Shown here piece by piece: positions 1 through 7,596 of a stretch of 16,773 nt of DNA; the first letter of the stretch is position 1; the number at the start of each line of letters is the position of its first letter. Origin of the DNA: an uncultured Planctomycetaceae bacterium (GTDB lineage Bacteria; Planctomycetota; Planctomycetia; Pirellulales; UBA1268); contig CALAZQ010000404.1 of the NCBI GenBank assembly GCA_937926325.1, positions 1 through 16,773 on the forward strand, given 5' to 3'. The translations under genes and the position numbers were made by a program. Below the pieces are notes generated by a model. The model had not been told where the DNA came from. It did not search any database and saw nothing but the letters and a program-made list of their open reading frames with translations.

Positions 1-188
1 CCGCTGACGACTCGCCGACAGAAACCCCCGACTTCACTCCGGCAGGCAGTTCCCCGGCTGCATTCGAAGCCGACACCACGGATGCCACGGCGGCAGACGA
101 GGCGGATGACACCGAACCGCAACGCCGACTTTCAAAAGCCGAACGGCGTCGCCTCCGCAAGCTCGCCCGCTCTGGCCGAGCGGCATAG
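1..188 (+). CDS. 3' end of an unidentified gene (partial)
   Basis: A reading frame is open from the left edge (first full codon at position 3) to a TAG at 186-188, giving the last 61 residues of a protein whose start lies outside the window. The visible part is a low-complexity stretch rich in Asp, Glu, Thr, Ala and Pro (about 40 residues). It ends in a strongly basic tail with the motif RRLSKAERRRLRKLARSG. An acidic linker followed by an Arg/Lys tail suggests a disordered C-terminus that might touch nucleic acid or a membrane surface, but no domain is visible and I assign no function. The composition fits the neighbouring coding sequence and there is no competing frame of better quality. It ends 54 bp before gltX. 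Confidence 0.6.
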   Translation, partial: ADDSPTETPDFTPAGSSPAAFEADTTDATAADEADDTEPQRRLSKAERRRLRKLARSGRAA

Positions 189-195
189 CGGCGCT

Positions 196-224
196 TTGAC
201 GGCGGGCGATCCCTTGCCGATAGT
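196..224 (+). promoter_or_regulatory. Candidate sigma-70 promoter of gltX
   Basis: A -35 like hexamer TTGACG (196-201, five of six to consensus) is followed by a 17-bp spacer and a -10 like hexamer GATAGT (219-224, four of six). Transcription would begin near 230, almost at the Shine-Dalgarno GGAGGT (231-236), so the leader would be only about a dozen bases. Spacing is ideal, but this is a hexamer match only. Confidence 0.5.
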
Positions 225-242
225 GCTGGCGGAGGTACTCCT

Positions 243-1802
243 GTGACGATCAGAACCAGATTCGCGCCCAGCCCGACCGGCTACCTGCATATCGGCGGGG
301 TTCGTACCGCGCTGTTTAACTGGCTGTTCGCCCGCCGGCACGGCGGCCGGTTCATCCTGCGGATCGACGACACCGACGAGGTCCGCAACCTCGAGGCCGC
401 CCTCGACCCGATTCTGGCGGGCTTGACCTGGCTGGGCATCGACTGGGATGAGGGGCCGCGGGTCGGGGGCGACTTCGGTCCGTATTTCCAGTCCCAGCGG
501 GCCGACCGCTATGCCGCGGCCGCCAAACAGCTGCTGGCCTCAGGCCATGCCTACCGCGACTTTGCCACGCCGGAGGAACTCGACGCCGAGCGGAAGGAGG
601 CTCAGGCTGCCGGCCGCCCCTTCCTCTACAGCCGCCGCTTTGCCGCCTTTGACGAGGCGACCGCCGAGCGATTCGCCCGCGAGGGCCGGCGGGCCGTCGT
701 CCGGCTGAAGATGCCCCGTGAGGGCAGCCTGGTGATCGACGATGCGGTCCGGGGCCGGGTGGAGTTCGCCTGGGAGCGGGAACAGGACCATGTCATCCAG
801 CGGGCGGACGGCTCGTGCCTCTACCATCTGGCCACGGTGGTCGATGACCACGAGATGCAGATCAGCCATGTCATCCGGGCCGAGGAGCATCTCTCGAATA
901 CACCCCGGCAGGCCTTCATCGCCCAGAGCCTCGGCTATCCCCTGCCGGTCTACGCCCACCTGCCACTGGTGGCTGAGCCGGGCAGCCGGACCAAGCTGAG
1001 CAAACGGAAGCTGGCCCAGTATCTGAAGAACCGTGACTTTGCCCAGGTGGCCGAACACGGCATGCGAATCGCCCAGCAGATCGGCCTCAGACCCGAGGCC
1101 GACACCTTCAACCCGGTGATCGTCGACTTCTACCGCGACGTCGGCTACCTGCCCTGGGCGATCGACAACTACCTGACGCTGCTGGGCTGGTCGCTTGACG
1201 ATCACACCGAGTTCTTCTCGCGGCAGCAGCTGATCGAGAACTTCTCACTCGAGCGGGTCAACTCCTCCCCGGCCGGCTTCGATCCCAAGAAGCTCTGGGC
1301 GGTGCAGGACCATTACATGCAGCAGCTGTCAACGGCTGAGAAGCTCGAGCTGATGCTGCCGTTTCTGATCAAGGCGGGGCTCGTCACCGAGCCGGTGCCG
1401 GATGCCGTTCGCCAGACGGTCGCCGCGGTGATTGACGTATCGGGCGATCGGCTGAAGGTGGCCGGTGACATCCTGACCTACGCCGACTTCTTCCTGGTTG
1501 CCGAGCCGGAACTCGATCCAGCGGCCGTTGCCAAGCGGCTGGCCAAGCCCGGCACCCGGCCGCTGCTTGAGGCCTTCATCGAGCGGCTCGAAGCCGCCGA
1601 GCCGTATGACGCCGCGACCCTCGAGACAACGCTGAAGGATGTCGTTGAGGCGGCCGGGAAGAAGGTGGGCGACCTGATCCATGCGGTCCGCGTGGCAGCC
1701 ACCGGCAAGACGGTCGGCCCGGGGCTTTACGACTGCCTGGTCATTCTCGGCCGCGAGCGGTCGCTTGCACGGCTGCGGAAGGCCCTGCCGCTGTGCAGCT
1801 GA
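243..1802 (+). CDS. gltX: Glutamyl-tRNA synthetase
   Basis: Class I aminoacyl-tRNA synthetase that charges tRNA-Glu with glutamate in the cytoplasm, using ATP. The 519-residue product opens with the GluRS start RTRFAPSPTGYLHIGG, whose HIGG (16-19) is the HIGH signature. The second ATP-binding signature is KLSKR at 251-255. No cysteine zinc cluster is seen in the connective region. The C-terminal third is the helical anticodon-binding domain. Between KLSKR and the conserved GYLPWAIDNYLTLLGWS block there are about 44 residues where typical bacterial enzymes such as the Thermus one have about 11. The protein is accordingly somewhat longer than the usual 465-490. The GTG start is fixed by GGAGGT at 231-236, six bases upstream, and by the N-terminal motif. 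The gene is probably transcribed from the promoter at 196-224. Whether the enzyme is discriminating or also charges tRNA-Gln cannot be told from the sequence. Confidence 0.97.
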   Translation: MTIRTRFAPSPTGYLHIGGVRTALFNWLFARRHGGRFILRIDDTDEVRNLEAALDPILAGLTWLGIDWDEGPRVGGDFGPYFQSQRADRYAAAAKQLLASGHAYRDFATPEELDAERKEAQAAGRPFLYSRRFAAFDEATAERFAREGRRAVVRLKMPREGSLVIDDAVRGRVEFAWEREQDHVIQRADGSCLYHLATVVDDHEMQISHVIRAEEHLSNTPRQAFIAQSLGYPLPVYAHLPLVAEPGSRTKLSKRKLAQYLKNRDFAQVAEHGMRIAQQIGLRPEADTFNPVIVDFYRDVGYLPWAIDNYLTLLGWSLDDHTEFFSRQQLIENFSLERVNSSPAGFDPKKLWAVQDHYMQQLSTAEKLELMLPFLIKAGLVTEPVPDAVRQTVAAVIDVSGDRLKVAGDILTYADFFLVAEPELDPAAVAKRLAKPGTRPLLEAFIERLEAAEPYDAATLETTLKDVVEAAGKKVGDLIHAVRVAATGKTVGPGLYDCLVILGRERSLARLRKALPLCS

Positions 1803-1886
1803 CGGCCGGCGTGGCCCTCCTCCCGGCCCGCCGCCGCCCGGTGGACGCTGGCAGCGGCGAACGGGTAGGGTAAGCAACTCTCGCCT

Positions 1887-1912
1887 GGTGGCAGCCGCAG
1901 ACGTCTGCCACC
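1887..1912. promoter_or_regulatory. Inverted repeat ahead of the PfkB kinase gene
   Basis: GGTGGCAG (1887-1894) and CTGCCACC (1905-1912) are perfect 8-bp arms with a 10-base loop. Inside them lies a perfect 12-bp palindrome, GCAGACGTCTGC (1897-1908), that would compete with the larger stem. The element ends 13 bases before the Shine-Dalgarno AAGGAG (1926-1931). There is no T-run after it, so it is not a standard intrinsic terminator for gltX. A protein-binding operator or a leader hairpin is more likely. Confidence 0.45.
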
Positions 1913-1938
1913 GCTCTCAGATTTCAAGGAGTGAACAA

Positions 1939-2841
1939 ATGCCGTTGCTGGTTGTCGGAAGTGTGGCCCTGGATTGCGTGGAAACCCCGACCGACAAGCG
2001 GGACGATGTCCTCGGTGGCTCGGCTGTCTTCTTTTCCTATGCCGCGAGTTTCTTCTCGCCCGTCCGGATGATCGGAGCGGTTGGCGAGGACTGGCCGGCA
2101 GCCCACACGGCGCTGCTCGAAGGCAAGGGAATCGACACCTCCGGCCTCCAGACGATTGCGGGCGGCAAAACCTTCCGCTGGCGGGGACGGTATCTGCCCA
2201 ACATGAATGATCGTGAGACAATCGAGGTGCATCTGAATGTGCTCGACACGTTTCAGCCCCAGCTCGGTGCAAGCCATCGGGACTGCCGCTTCCTGTTTCT
2301 GGGCAACGCCTCACCGGCGGTTCAGCTCGACGTGCTCAATCAGGCCGAAAAAGCCGAGCTGACGGTGGCCGACACGATGGATCTCTGGATCAACATCCAG
2401 CGCGACGAACTCGGCGAACTGCTCAAGCGGATTGACGGCCTCGTGCTCAACGACGCCGAGGCCAAGCTGCTGGCCCAGGACGAAAACCTGGTCCGGGCCG
2501 GCCATGCCGTCCGGGCAATGGGGCCAAAGTTCGTCGTCATCAAAAAGGGGGAGCACGGCGCGATGTTCTTCAGCGAGCACGAGATGTATGTGATGCCCGC
2601 CTTCCCAACCTCCGAGGTGCTTGACCCGACCGGGGCCGGCGACAGCTTCGCCGGTGGCATGATGGGCCATCTGGCCGCCCTCGGTCGCTTCGACCCCCAG
2701 GCGCTCAAAGAGGCGCTCGCCTACGGCGTCGTCACCGCCAGTTTCACGGTGGAAGACTTCAGCCTCGACCGGCTGGAACAGCTCGATCGGCAGATGGTCG
2801 ATCGCCGGCTGGCCGACTATCGCCAGATGCTGTCGTTTTAG
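1939..2841 (+). CDS. PfkB-family carbohydrate (ribokinase-like) kinase
   Basis: Ribokinase-superfamily enzyme of 300 residues that transfers the gamma phosphate of ATP to a small hydroxylated substrate, probably a sugar or nucleoside; the substrate cannot be named from sequence. The N-terminus MPLLVVGSVALDCVET is the first beta strand of the fold, followed by the Gly-Gly substrate region (LGGSAVFFSYAASFF). LNDAEAKLLA is the usual Asn/Glu motif near the magnesium site. The second PfkB signature DPTGAGDSFAGG begins at residue 229, with D235 as the expected catalytic base and the GAGD anion hole. Length is normal for the family. ATG 1939 is chosen over further upstream in-frame starts because AAGGAG (1926-1931) sits seven bases before it and the fold begins immediately. 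The gene stands between gltX and recA and neither neighbour hints at its substrate. Confidence 0.9.
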   Translation: MPLLVVGSVALDCVETPTDKRDDVLGGSAVFFSYAASFFSPVRMIGAVGEDWPAAHTALLEGKGIDTSGLQTIAGGKTFRWRGRYLPNMNDRETIEVHLNVLDTFQPQLGASHRDCRFLFLGNASPAVQLDVLNQAEKAELTVADTMDLWINIQRDELGELLKRIDGLVLNDAEAKLLAQDENLVRAGHAVRAMGPKFVVIKKGEHGAMFFSEHEMYVMPAFPTSEVLDPTGAGDSFAGGMMGHLAALGRFDPQALKEALAYGVVTASFTVEDFSLDRLEQLDRQMVDRRLADYRQMLSF

Positions 2842-2854
2842 CCGCATTTTCTGC

Positions 2855-2883
2855 TTGCAGGCTGGCCCCGCTGCCGATACTAT
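2855..2883 (+). promoter_or_regulatory. Candidate promoter of recA
   Basis: TTGCAG (2855-2860) and TACTAT (2878-2883) are separated by 17 bp, giving three and four matches to the sigma-70 hexamers. The overlapping TATACA (2881-2886) could serve as an alternative -10. It lies about 155 bp before the chosen recA start, leaving room for a structured leader. Support is by position and spacing only. Confidence 0.35.
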
Positions 2884-2915
2884 ACAGGGGTTCACTTCCG
2901 CGTGCGTGGCAGTGC

Positions 2916-2932
2916 CGGCGGACGTTCCGCCG
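2916..2932. repeat. Perfect inverted repeat in the recA leader
   Basis: CGGCGGA (2916-2922), loop CGT, TCCGCCG (2926-2932): seven paired bases and a three-base loop, downstream of the candidate recA promoter. It could fold as a stable leader hairpin. No T-run follows, so it is not an intrinsic terminator. Confidence 0.45.
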
Positions 2933-2972
2933 TCCACCTGTTCCCCCACGTAGCCGGTTTGCCGCGATTTCA

Positions 2973-2991
2973 TCACACTGTTGGAGTGTGA
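2973..2991. promoter_or_regulatory. Dyad just before the recA start region (operator or RBS hairpin)
   Basis: TCACACT (2973-2979) and AGTGTGA (2985-2991) are perfect 7-bp arms around GTTGG. The 3' arm overlaps the GGAG (2983-2986) that would serve the upstream GTG start at 2995. The element could therefore be an operator for an SOS-type repressor or an RNA hairpin affecting initiation. It does not match the GAAC-N4-GTTC or GTTC-N7-GTTC LexA boxes known from other phyla. Confidence 0.4.
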
Positions 2992-3024
2992 ACGGTGACC
3001 GACCCCGCGCGGAACCATCCTGCC

Positions 3025-3029
3025 AGGAG
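3025..3029 (+). promoter_or_regulatory. Ribosome binding site deciding the recA start
   Basis: AGGAG lies seven bases before ATG 3037. This is stronger than the GGAG eight bases before the in-frame GTG at 2995, and than the AAGGAAGGA about 12 bases before the in-frame ATG at 3136. Confidence 0.55.
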
Positions 3030-3036
3030 TCGGCCG

Positions 3037-4248
3037 ATGATCACCGCAGTAAAACCAGCTTCGACAGCCCCAACGAAAACCTCAGCCCCAGCCACCAAGG
3101 CCTCAGCAACCCCCAAGGAAGGAACCTCCAGCCGTATGGGCAGAGCCAAACAGACCGCCGCAAAGGCGACCGCTTCCCGCAGCAACGCCAAGAAGGGGGC
3201 GGAGAAAACCGCCGCCTCGTTCATCGACGACAATCCTGTCCTCAAGAATGCCGTCGCCCAGATTGAGAAAGAGTTCGGGCAAGGCTCGATCATGCCACTC
3301 GGATCCGAAAGCACGGCGGTGGCTGACGGCATCCCCAGCGGCAGTCTCTCAGTCGATCTCGCCCTCGGGGGCAAGGGCTTTCCCCGGGGTCGGATCATCG
3401 AGGTATTTGGCCCGGAATCGAGCGGCAAAACCACCCTCGCCCTGCACGCGGTTGCTGCCGCCCAGCGGGCCGGCGGTGTCGCAGCCTTCATCGATGCTGA
3501 ACATGCCCTCGACCCAAGCTGGGCGAAGAAACTGGGCATCGCCCTCGAGACCCTGCTGGTCAGTCAGCCGACCAGCGGTGAAGAGGCGATGCAGATCGCC
3601 GAACTGCTGATCAAGTCGAATGCGGTCGACATCATCGTGGTTGACTCAGTGGCGGCGCTCGTCCCGCAGAAGGAACTTGACGGTGAAATCGGCGACTCCT
3701 TCGTGGGCCTGCAGGCCCGGCTGATGAGCCAGGCGATGCGGAAGCTGACCGGCGCGATCGCCAAGAGCAAGACCTGCGTCATCTTCATCAACCAGATTCG
3801 GGAGAAGATCGGGGTGATGTTTGGCAGCCCTGAGACGACGCCGGGCGGCCGGGCGCTAAAGTTCTATGCCTCCTGCCGCATCGACGTTCGCCGGATCGGC
3901 GGCCTCAAGGACGGTGAAGATGTGGTCGGCCAGCGGGTGCGGGTGAAGGTGGTGAAGAACAAGGTCGCCCCGCCGTTCCGGGTGGCCGAGTTCGACATGA
4001 TGCACGCCGACGGCATCAGTGCCGAGGGTGATCTAATCGACCTCGGGCTGGCAGCCAAGCTGATTGAAAAGTCGGGCACGTGGATTCGCTACGGTGACGC
4101 CCACCTCGGCCAGGGCCGGGAGAAGGCCCGGCTGTTCCTCAAGGAGAATCCCGAGGTCGCCGAGGATATCCGGCAGAAAATCATCGCCAGCCGTGAACCA
4201 CTGCTTGAGGTCGAAAAAGAAGCCAAGGCCGACGACGACAACGAGTGA
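3037..4248 (+). CDS. recA: RecA recombinase with N-terminal extension
   Basis: RecA forms filaments on single-stranded DNA, drives ATP-dependent strand exchange and triggers LexA self-cleavage. With the ATG at 3037 the protein has 403 residues (E. coli RecA has about 352). Residues 1-60 are an Ala/Lys/Thr/Pro/Ser-rich, probably disordered extension. The RecA core begins near residue 66 ([16 protein letters not shown]). Walker A is GPESSGKTT at 125-133, and Walker B is in [11 protein letters not shown] with D203. The L2 region contains [14 protein letters not shown], and the C-terminus is short and acidic (KADDDNE). Starts at GTG 2995 (417 aa) or ATG 3136 (370 aa) are possible and change only the extension. 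The leader carries two perfect inverted repeats. The next gene is alaS, 116 bp on, without the recX that often sits between them. Confidence 0.97.
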   Translation: MITAVKPASTAPTKTSAPATKASATPKEGTSSRMGRAKQTAAKATASRSNAKKGAEKTAASFIDDNPVLKNAVAQIEKEFGQGSIMPLGSESTAVADGIPSGSLSVDLALGGKGFPRGRIIEVFGPESSGKTTLALHAVAAAQRAGGVAAFIDAEHALDPSWAKKLGIALETLLVSQPTSGEEAMQIAELLIKSNAVDIIVVDSVAALVPQKELDGEIGDSFVGLQARLMSQAMRKLTGAIAKSKTCVIFINQIREKIGVMFGSPETTPGGRALKFYASCRIDVRRIGGLKDGEDVVGQRVRVKVVKNKVAPPFRVAEFDMMHADGISAEGDLIDLGLAAKLIEKSGTWIRYGDAHLGQGREKARLFLKENPEVAEDIRQKIIASREPLLEVEKEAKADDDNE

Positions 4249-4292
4249 GATTGACCCAGCCTTCCGACCGCGAGCGACGGCCGCCGACCTGT

Positions 4293-4317
4293 TTTCCGCC
4301 CGGAAAGCGGGTATAGT
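4293..4317 (+). promoter_or_regulatory. Candidate alaS promoter -10 with adjacent inverted repeat
   Basis: TATAGT (4312-4317, five of six to the -10 consensus) is preceded by GGG and, just upstream, by a perfect inverted repeat TTTCCG-CC-CGGAAA (4293-4306) lying in the spacer. No good -35 is seen at 16-18 bp, so an activator or a different sigma factor may be involved. It lies about 48 bp before the alaS ATG. Confidence 0.4.
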
Positions 4318-4364
4318 GCGGCCGCGTTCGCGTTTCGCTGTGACATTTCGGAGTCGATGAGTTC

Positions 4365-7001
4365 ATGAAGGCAGATGACCTCCGGGAGGCCTACCTCACC
4401 TTTTTCGAGTCGAAGGGCTGCGTCCGGCGGCCGAGCGACGTGCTGGTGCCACGGTGGGATCCGTCGGTGCTGTTCACGCCGGCCGGCATGAATCAATTCA
4501 AAGATCACTTCTTGGGCAAGTGCAAGCTTGAGTTCACCCGGGCCACCAGCTGCCAGAAGTGCCTGCGGACCGGTGACATCGAAAATGTTGGCCGCACGCC
4601 CCGGCATCACACCTTCTTTGAGATGCTGGGAAACTTCAGCTTCGGCGACTATTTCAAGCGCGAGGCGATCCTCTGGGCCTGGGAATTCCTCACCAGTCGC
4701 GACTGGCTGAACATCGACCCGGAAACGCTGTCGGTCACCGTCTATGACGATGACAACGAGGCCTACTGCATCTGGTCGGACGAAGTCGGTGTGCCGGCCA
4801 CCCGGATCACGCGAATGGGCGAGGACGACAACTTCTGGCCCGCCGGCGCGCCCTCGCAGGGGCCCGATGGCGTCTGTGGACCCTGCAGTGAAATCTTCTA
4901 CCGGATGCCCGACGGCAGCGATGTCGAGATTTGGAACCTCGTCTTCACGCAGTTCAACCGGGTCGGCGATCCGCCCGACAACCTCAAGCCGCTGCCCAGC
5001 CGGAACATCGACACTGGCATGGGCCTGGAACGAACCGCCGCCATGCTGCAGGGGGTCGACAGCAACTTCCACATCGACATCCTGCTGCCGCTGGTCGAGG
5101 CGGTAGCTGAAACCTGCCAGCGGCGGTATCGGCCGGAGGACGATGATGGTCGGCGGATTCGCCGGATCGCCGACCACGTGCGAGCCTGCAGCTTTGCCAT
5201 TCATGAAAACGTGCTGCCGGGCAACAACGAAGAGAAGTATGTCGTCAAGCGGCTGCTGCGGCGGGCCGTGCTCGATGGCTGGCAGATGGGCATGCGGGAA
5301 CCATTCCTGCACCAGCTGCCGGCAGCGGTGGCGGCGCAGATGACCCGCGGCTATCCGGAACTGGCCGACACGGTCGAACGGGTCAGCGGGGTGATCAAGC
5401 GGGAAGAGGAGTCTTTCCTGGCGACCATCGACGGCGGCTTGGCCCGAATCGAAAAACTGTTTGATGCAATTGAGTCAGCCGGAGGGGGCCTCGTCGGCGG
5501 TGAGGACGCCTGCGAGCTCTATACAACCTATGGCTTTCCGCCGGAACTGCTGGAAACCCTGGCAGCCGAACGGAACTGTGCCTTCGACTGGAACGGCTTC
5601 CGGGAGGCGATGGAGGCCCATGGCCAGCGGTCGGGAGCCGGCTCGCGGGTTGAGGTCTTCACCTCCGGGCCACTCGACGCCCTCAAGAAGGCGATGCACG
5701 GGTCGGAGTTCGTCGGCTATGAAACCCTTGAGACCGACGGCAAAATTGTCGGCATCATCGCCCAAGATCGGCTGTGCGAGACGCTGGCAGAACTCGGGCC
5801 GCCGGCGGCCGACGTCCGCAGTGAGCCGCATCGGCTGGTGACGATCGTGCTCGATCGGACCAGCTTCTACGGTGAGTCGGGCGGGCAGGTCGGTGACACC
5901 GGCTGGCTCGAGGGTCCCACGGGCCGCTTTGAGGTGCTCGACACGCAGCGGGAAGGGGGGTTCATGCTGCACATCGGTCATCTCCGATCAGGTTCGCTCG
6001 AACTCGGTCAGACCGTCCGAACGGCGGTTGACGGCCAGCGGCGGGCGGCGATCCGCCGGGCCCACTCCGCCACCCATCTGGTCCATGCGGCCCTGCAGCA
6101 CTACCTGGGGCCACATGCGGTTCAGCAGGGGTCGAAGGTCGATGCCGACCACCTGCGGTTCGATTTCAGCCACACCAGCGGCGTCGGTGCTGAGACCCTC
6201 GGGCAGATCGAGGCGATGGTCAATGAAAACACACTGGCGGCGGCGCCGGTGACGGCCGCGCTGTTGCCGCTGGCCGAAGCGCGGCATGCCGGGGCCATGA
6301 TGCTGTTCGGAGAGAAATACCCCGATGTCGTCCGCATGGTGACGATGGATGGGCTCAGCAGGGAGCTCTGCGGCGGCACCCATGTGACCAACACAGGCGA
6401 GATTGGCCCGGTCAAGATTGTCGCCGAAGAGAGCGTCTCGGCCGGCACCCGTCGGGTGGTCGCCGTAACCGGCCGCCGAGCGATGGAGCGGTTCCGCGAG
6501 GTGGAATCGACCCTGAACACCGCGGCGGCGGCGCTGAAGGTGCCCGTCGCCGACCTGCCCTCCCGGCTCGCCGCCCTGACCAAGGAACTGAAAGAGCTGA
6601 AAAAGCGACGGGCCGGGGCGGGTGGCGGACTTGCGGCCGAGAGCCTCCTTGAGCAGGCCACCGAGCAGGATGGCATCCGAATCGTGGTGGCCGATGCCAC
6701 CAGTTGCGACGCCGCCGCCATGCGGCAGTGCATCGATCAGCTGCGGCAGAAGGCCAGCCCCATCGCCATCCTGTTCGGGGCGGCTGAAGGCGACAAGGTG
6801 ACGCTCGTCGCCGGCATCAGCCGAGAACTCGAGGCCCGCGGGATCTCAGCCGGCAGTTGGATCAAGGAACCGGCCGCCGTTGTCGGCGGCCGGGGGGGCG
6901 GCCGCCCAGACCTCGCCCAGGCCGGCGGCAAACTGGTCGACAAGCTTCCGGAGGCCCTCGCCACCGCCGCCGCCGCCATGCAGGCCATGCTCAAGGGCTG
7001 A
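4365..7001 (+). CDS. alaS: Alanyl-tRNA synthetase
   Basis: Class II synthetase that charges tRNA-Ala in the cytoplasm and hydrolyses mis-charged Ser- or Gly-tRNA-Ala. The 878 residues match the usual bacterial length (about 875). The aminoacylation core is at the N-terminus, with FTPAGMNQFKDHFLG, RATSCQKCLRTGDIENVG (motif 2 region), TFFEMLGNFSFGDYFK and the motif 3 region NIDTGMGLERTAAMLQG. The editing domain has the metal ligands HSATH (567-571) and CGGTH (669-673). The C-terminal C-Ala domain ends with the Gly-rich GGRGGGRPDLAQAGG. All expected domains are present and no key residue is missing. ATG 4365 has GGAG at 4350-4353, a slightly long 11-base spacing, and fits the conserved N-terminus. 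The gene ends 12 bp from the convergent tpx and no terminator is visible between them. Confidence 0.98.
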   Translation: MKADDLREAYLTFFESKGCVRRPSDVLVPRWDPSVLFTPAGMNQFKDHFLGKCKLEFTRATSCQKCLRTGDIENVGRTPRHHTFFEMLGNFSFGDYFKREAILWAWEFLTSRDWLNIDPETLSVTVYDDDNEAYCIWSDEVGVPATRITRMGEDDNFWPAGAPSQGPDGVCGPCSEIFYRMPDGSDVEIWNLVFTQFNRVGDPPDNLKPLPSRNIDTGMGLERTAAMLQGVDSNFHIDILLPLVEAVAETCQRRYRPEDDDGRRIRRIADHVRACSFAIHENVLPGNNEEKYVVKRLLRRAVLDGWQMGMREPFLHQLPAAVAAQMTRGYPELADTVERVSGVIKREEESFLATIDGGLARIEKLFDAIESAGGGLVGGEDACELYTTYGFPPELLETLAAERNCAFDWNGFREAMEAHGQRSGAGSRVEVFTSGPLDALKKAMHGSEFVGYETLETDGKIVGIIAQDRLCETLAELGPPAADVRSEPHRLVTIVLDRTSFYGESGGQVGDTGWLEGPTGRFEVLDTQREGGFMLHIGHLRSGSLELGQTVRTAVDGQRRAAIRRAHSATHLVHAALQHYLGPHAVQQGSKVDADHLRFDFSHTSGVGAETLGQIEAMVNENTLAAAPVTAALLPLAEARHAGAMMLFGEKYPDVVRMVTMDGLSRELCGGTHVTNTGEIGPVKIVAEESVSAGTRRVVAVTGRRAMERFREVESTLNTAAAALKVPVADLPSRLAALTKELKELKKRRAGAGGGLAAESLLEQATEQDGIRIVVADATSCDAAAMRQCIDQLRQKASPIAILFGAAEGDKVTLVAGISRELEARGISAGSWIKEPAAVVGGRGGGRPDLAQAGGKLVDKLPEALATAAAAMQAMLKG

Positions 7002-7013
7002 TTTGGGACGGGG

Positions 7014-7544
7014 CTAGCCCACCAGCTTTTCCAGTTCGCTGATCGCGGCGTCATAGTCGGGCTCGTCGGCCACTTCCTTCACGACCTCGGCATAGCGAAC
7101 AACGCCCTCGGCATCGAGCACGAAGACGGCCCGGGCGAGGATTTTCAGCTCGTCAATCAGCACGCCCCAGTGTTCGCCGAAGCTGCGATCCATGTAGTCA
7201 CTGCCGGTCTTCATACCGGTGATCGACTCGGCTCCGCAGAACCGGTTCATGGCGAAAGGCAGATCGAGACTGACGGTGAGAGCCGTCACCTTGTCACCAA
7301 GTGCCGCCAGCCGGCCGGTGAAGGTCTTGGTCTGTACCTGGCAGACCGGGGTATCAAGTGAAGGCACCACACTGATCAGCGCGGGCTTGCCGAGCAGGTC
7401 TGCTTTGGTGATGTGCTGCATGCCCCCCGACTCATAGGCGACCACGTCAAAAGCGGGGGCGGCTGCGCCGACGGCGACGGCGTCACCGATGAGCGTGAGG
7501 GGATTGCCTTTGAAGGTCACGGCACCGGGGTGAGAGGTCGCCAT
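7014..7544 (-). CDS. tpx: Thiol peroxidase (atypical 2-Cys peroxiredoxin, Tpx)
   Basis: Thioredoxin-fold peroxidase that reduces hydrogen peroxide and alkyl hydroperoxides, normally recycled by thioredoxin. The 176-residue product begins with FKGNPLTLIGDAV, typical of Tpx. The peroxidatic site is SLDTPVCQVQTKTF, with T65 and C68. The resolving cysteine is C103 in MNRFCGAES. The 35-residue spacing is as in the E. coli enzyme (C61/C95). The frame is open further upstream, but the ATG at 7544 has AGGAG six bases before it (ctcct at 7551-7555 on the + strand) and coincides with the family N-terminus. It has its own candidate promoter (7597-7624). Cytoplasmic, since no signal peptide is present. 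It is convergent with alaS and functionally unrelated to it. Confidence 0.96.
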   Translation of the reverse strand: MATSHPGAVTFKGNPLTLIGDAVAVGAAAPAFDVVAYESGGMQHITKADLLGKPALISVVPSLDTPVCQVQTKTFTGRLAALGDKVTALTVSLDLPFAMNRFCGAESITGMKTGSDYMDRSFGEHWGVLIDELKILARAVFVLDAEGVVRYAEVVKEVADEPDYDAAISELEKLVG

Positions 7545-7596
7545 CGAAGTCTCCTGCGTAAAAACGGGGAAGGGGGGAGCCTGAGTACTTGAAAGG

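Noticed and set aside
2890..2943. Three GTTC tetramers (2890, 2924, 2940) upstream of recA as a LexA box
   Set aside because: Spacing does not fit GTTC-N7-GTTC or GAAC-N4-GTTC, and isolated tetramers are expected by chance.
4089..5312. 407-codon open frame on the minus strand across the recA end and alaS start
   Set aside because: It is antisense to two certain genes; long antisense frames are expected where third codon positions are almost all G or C. The translation has no domain pattern.
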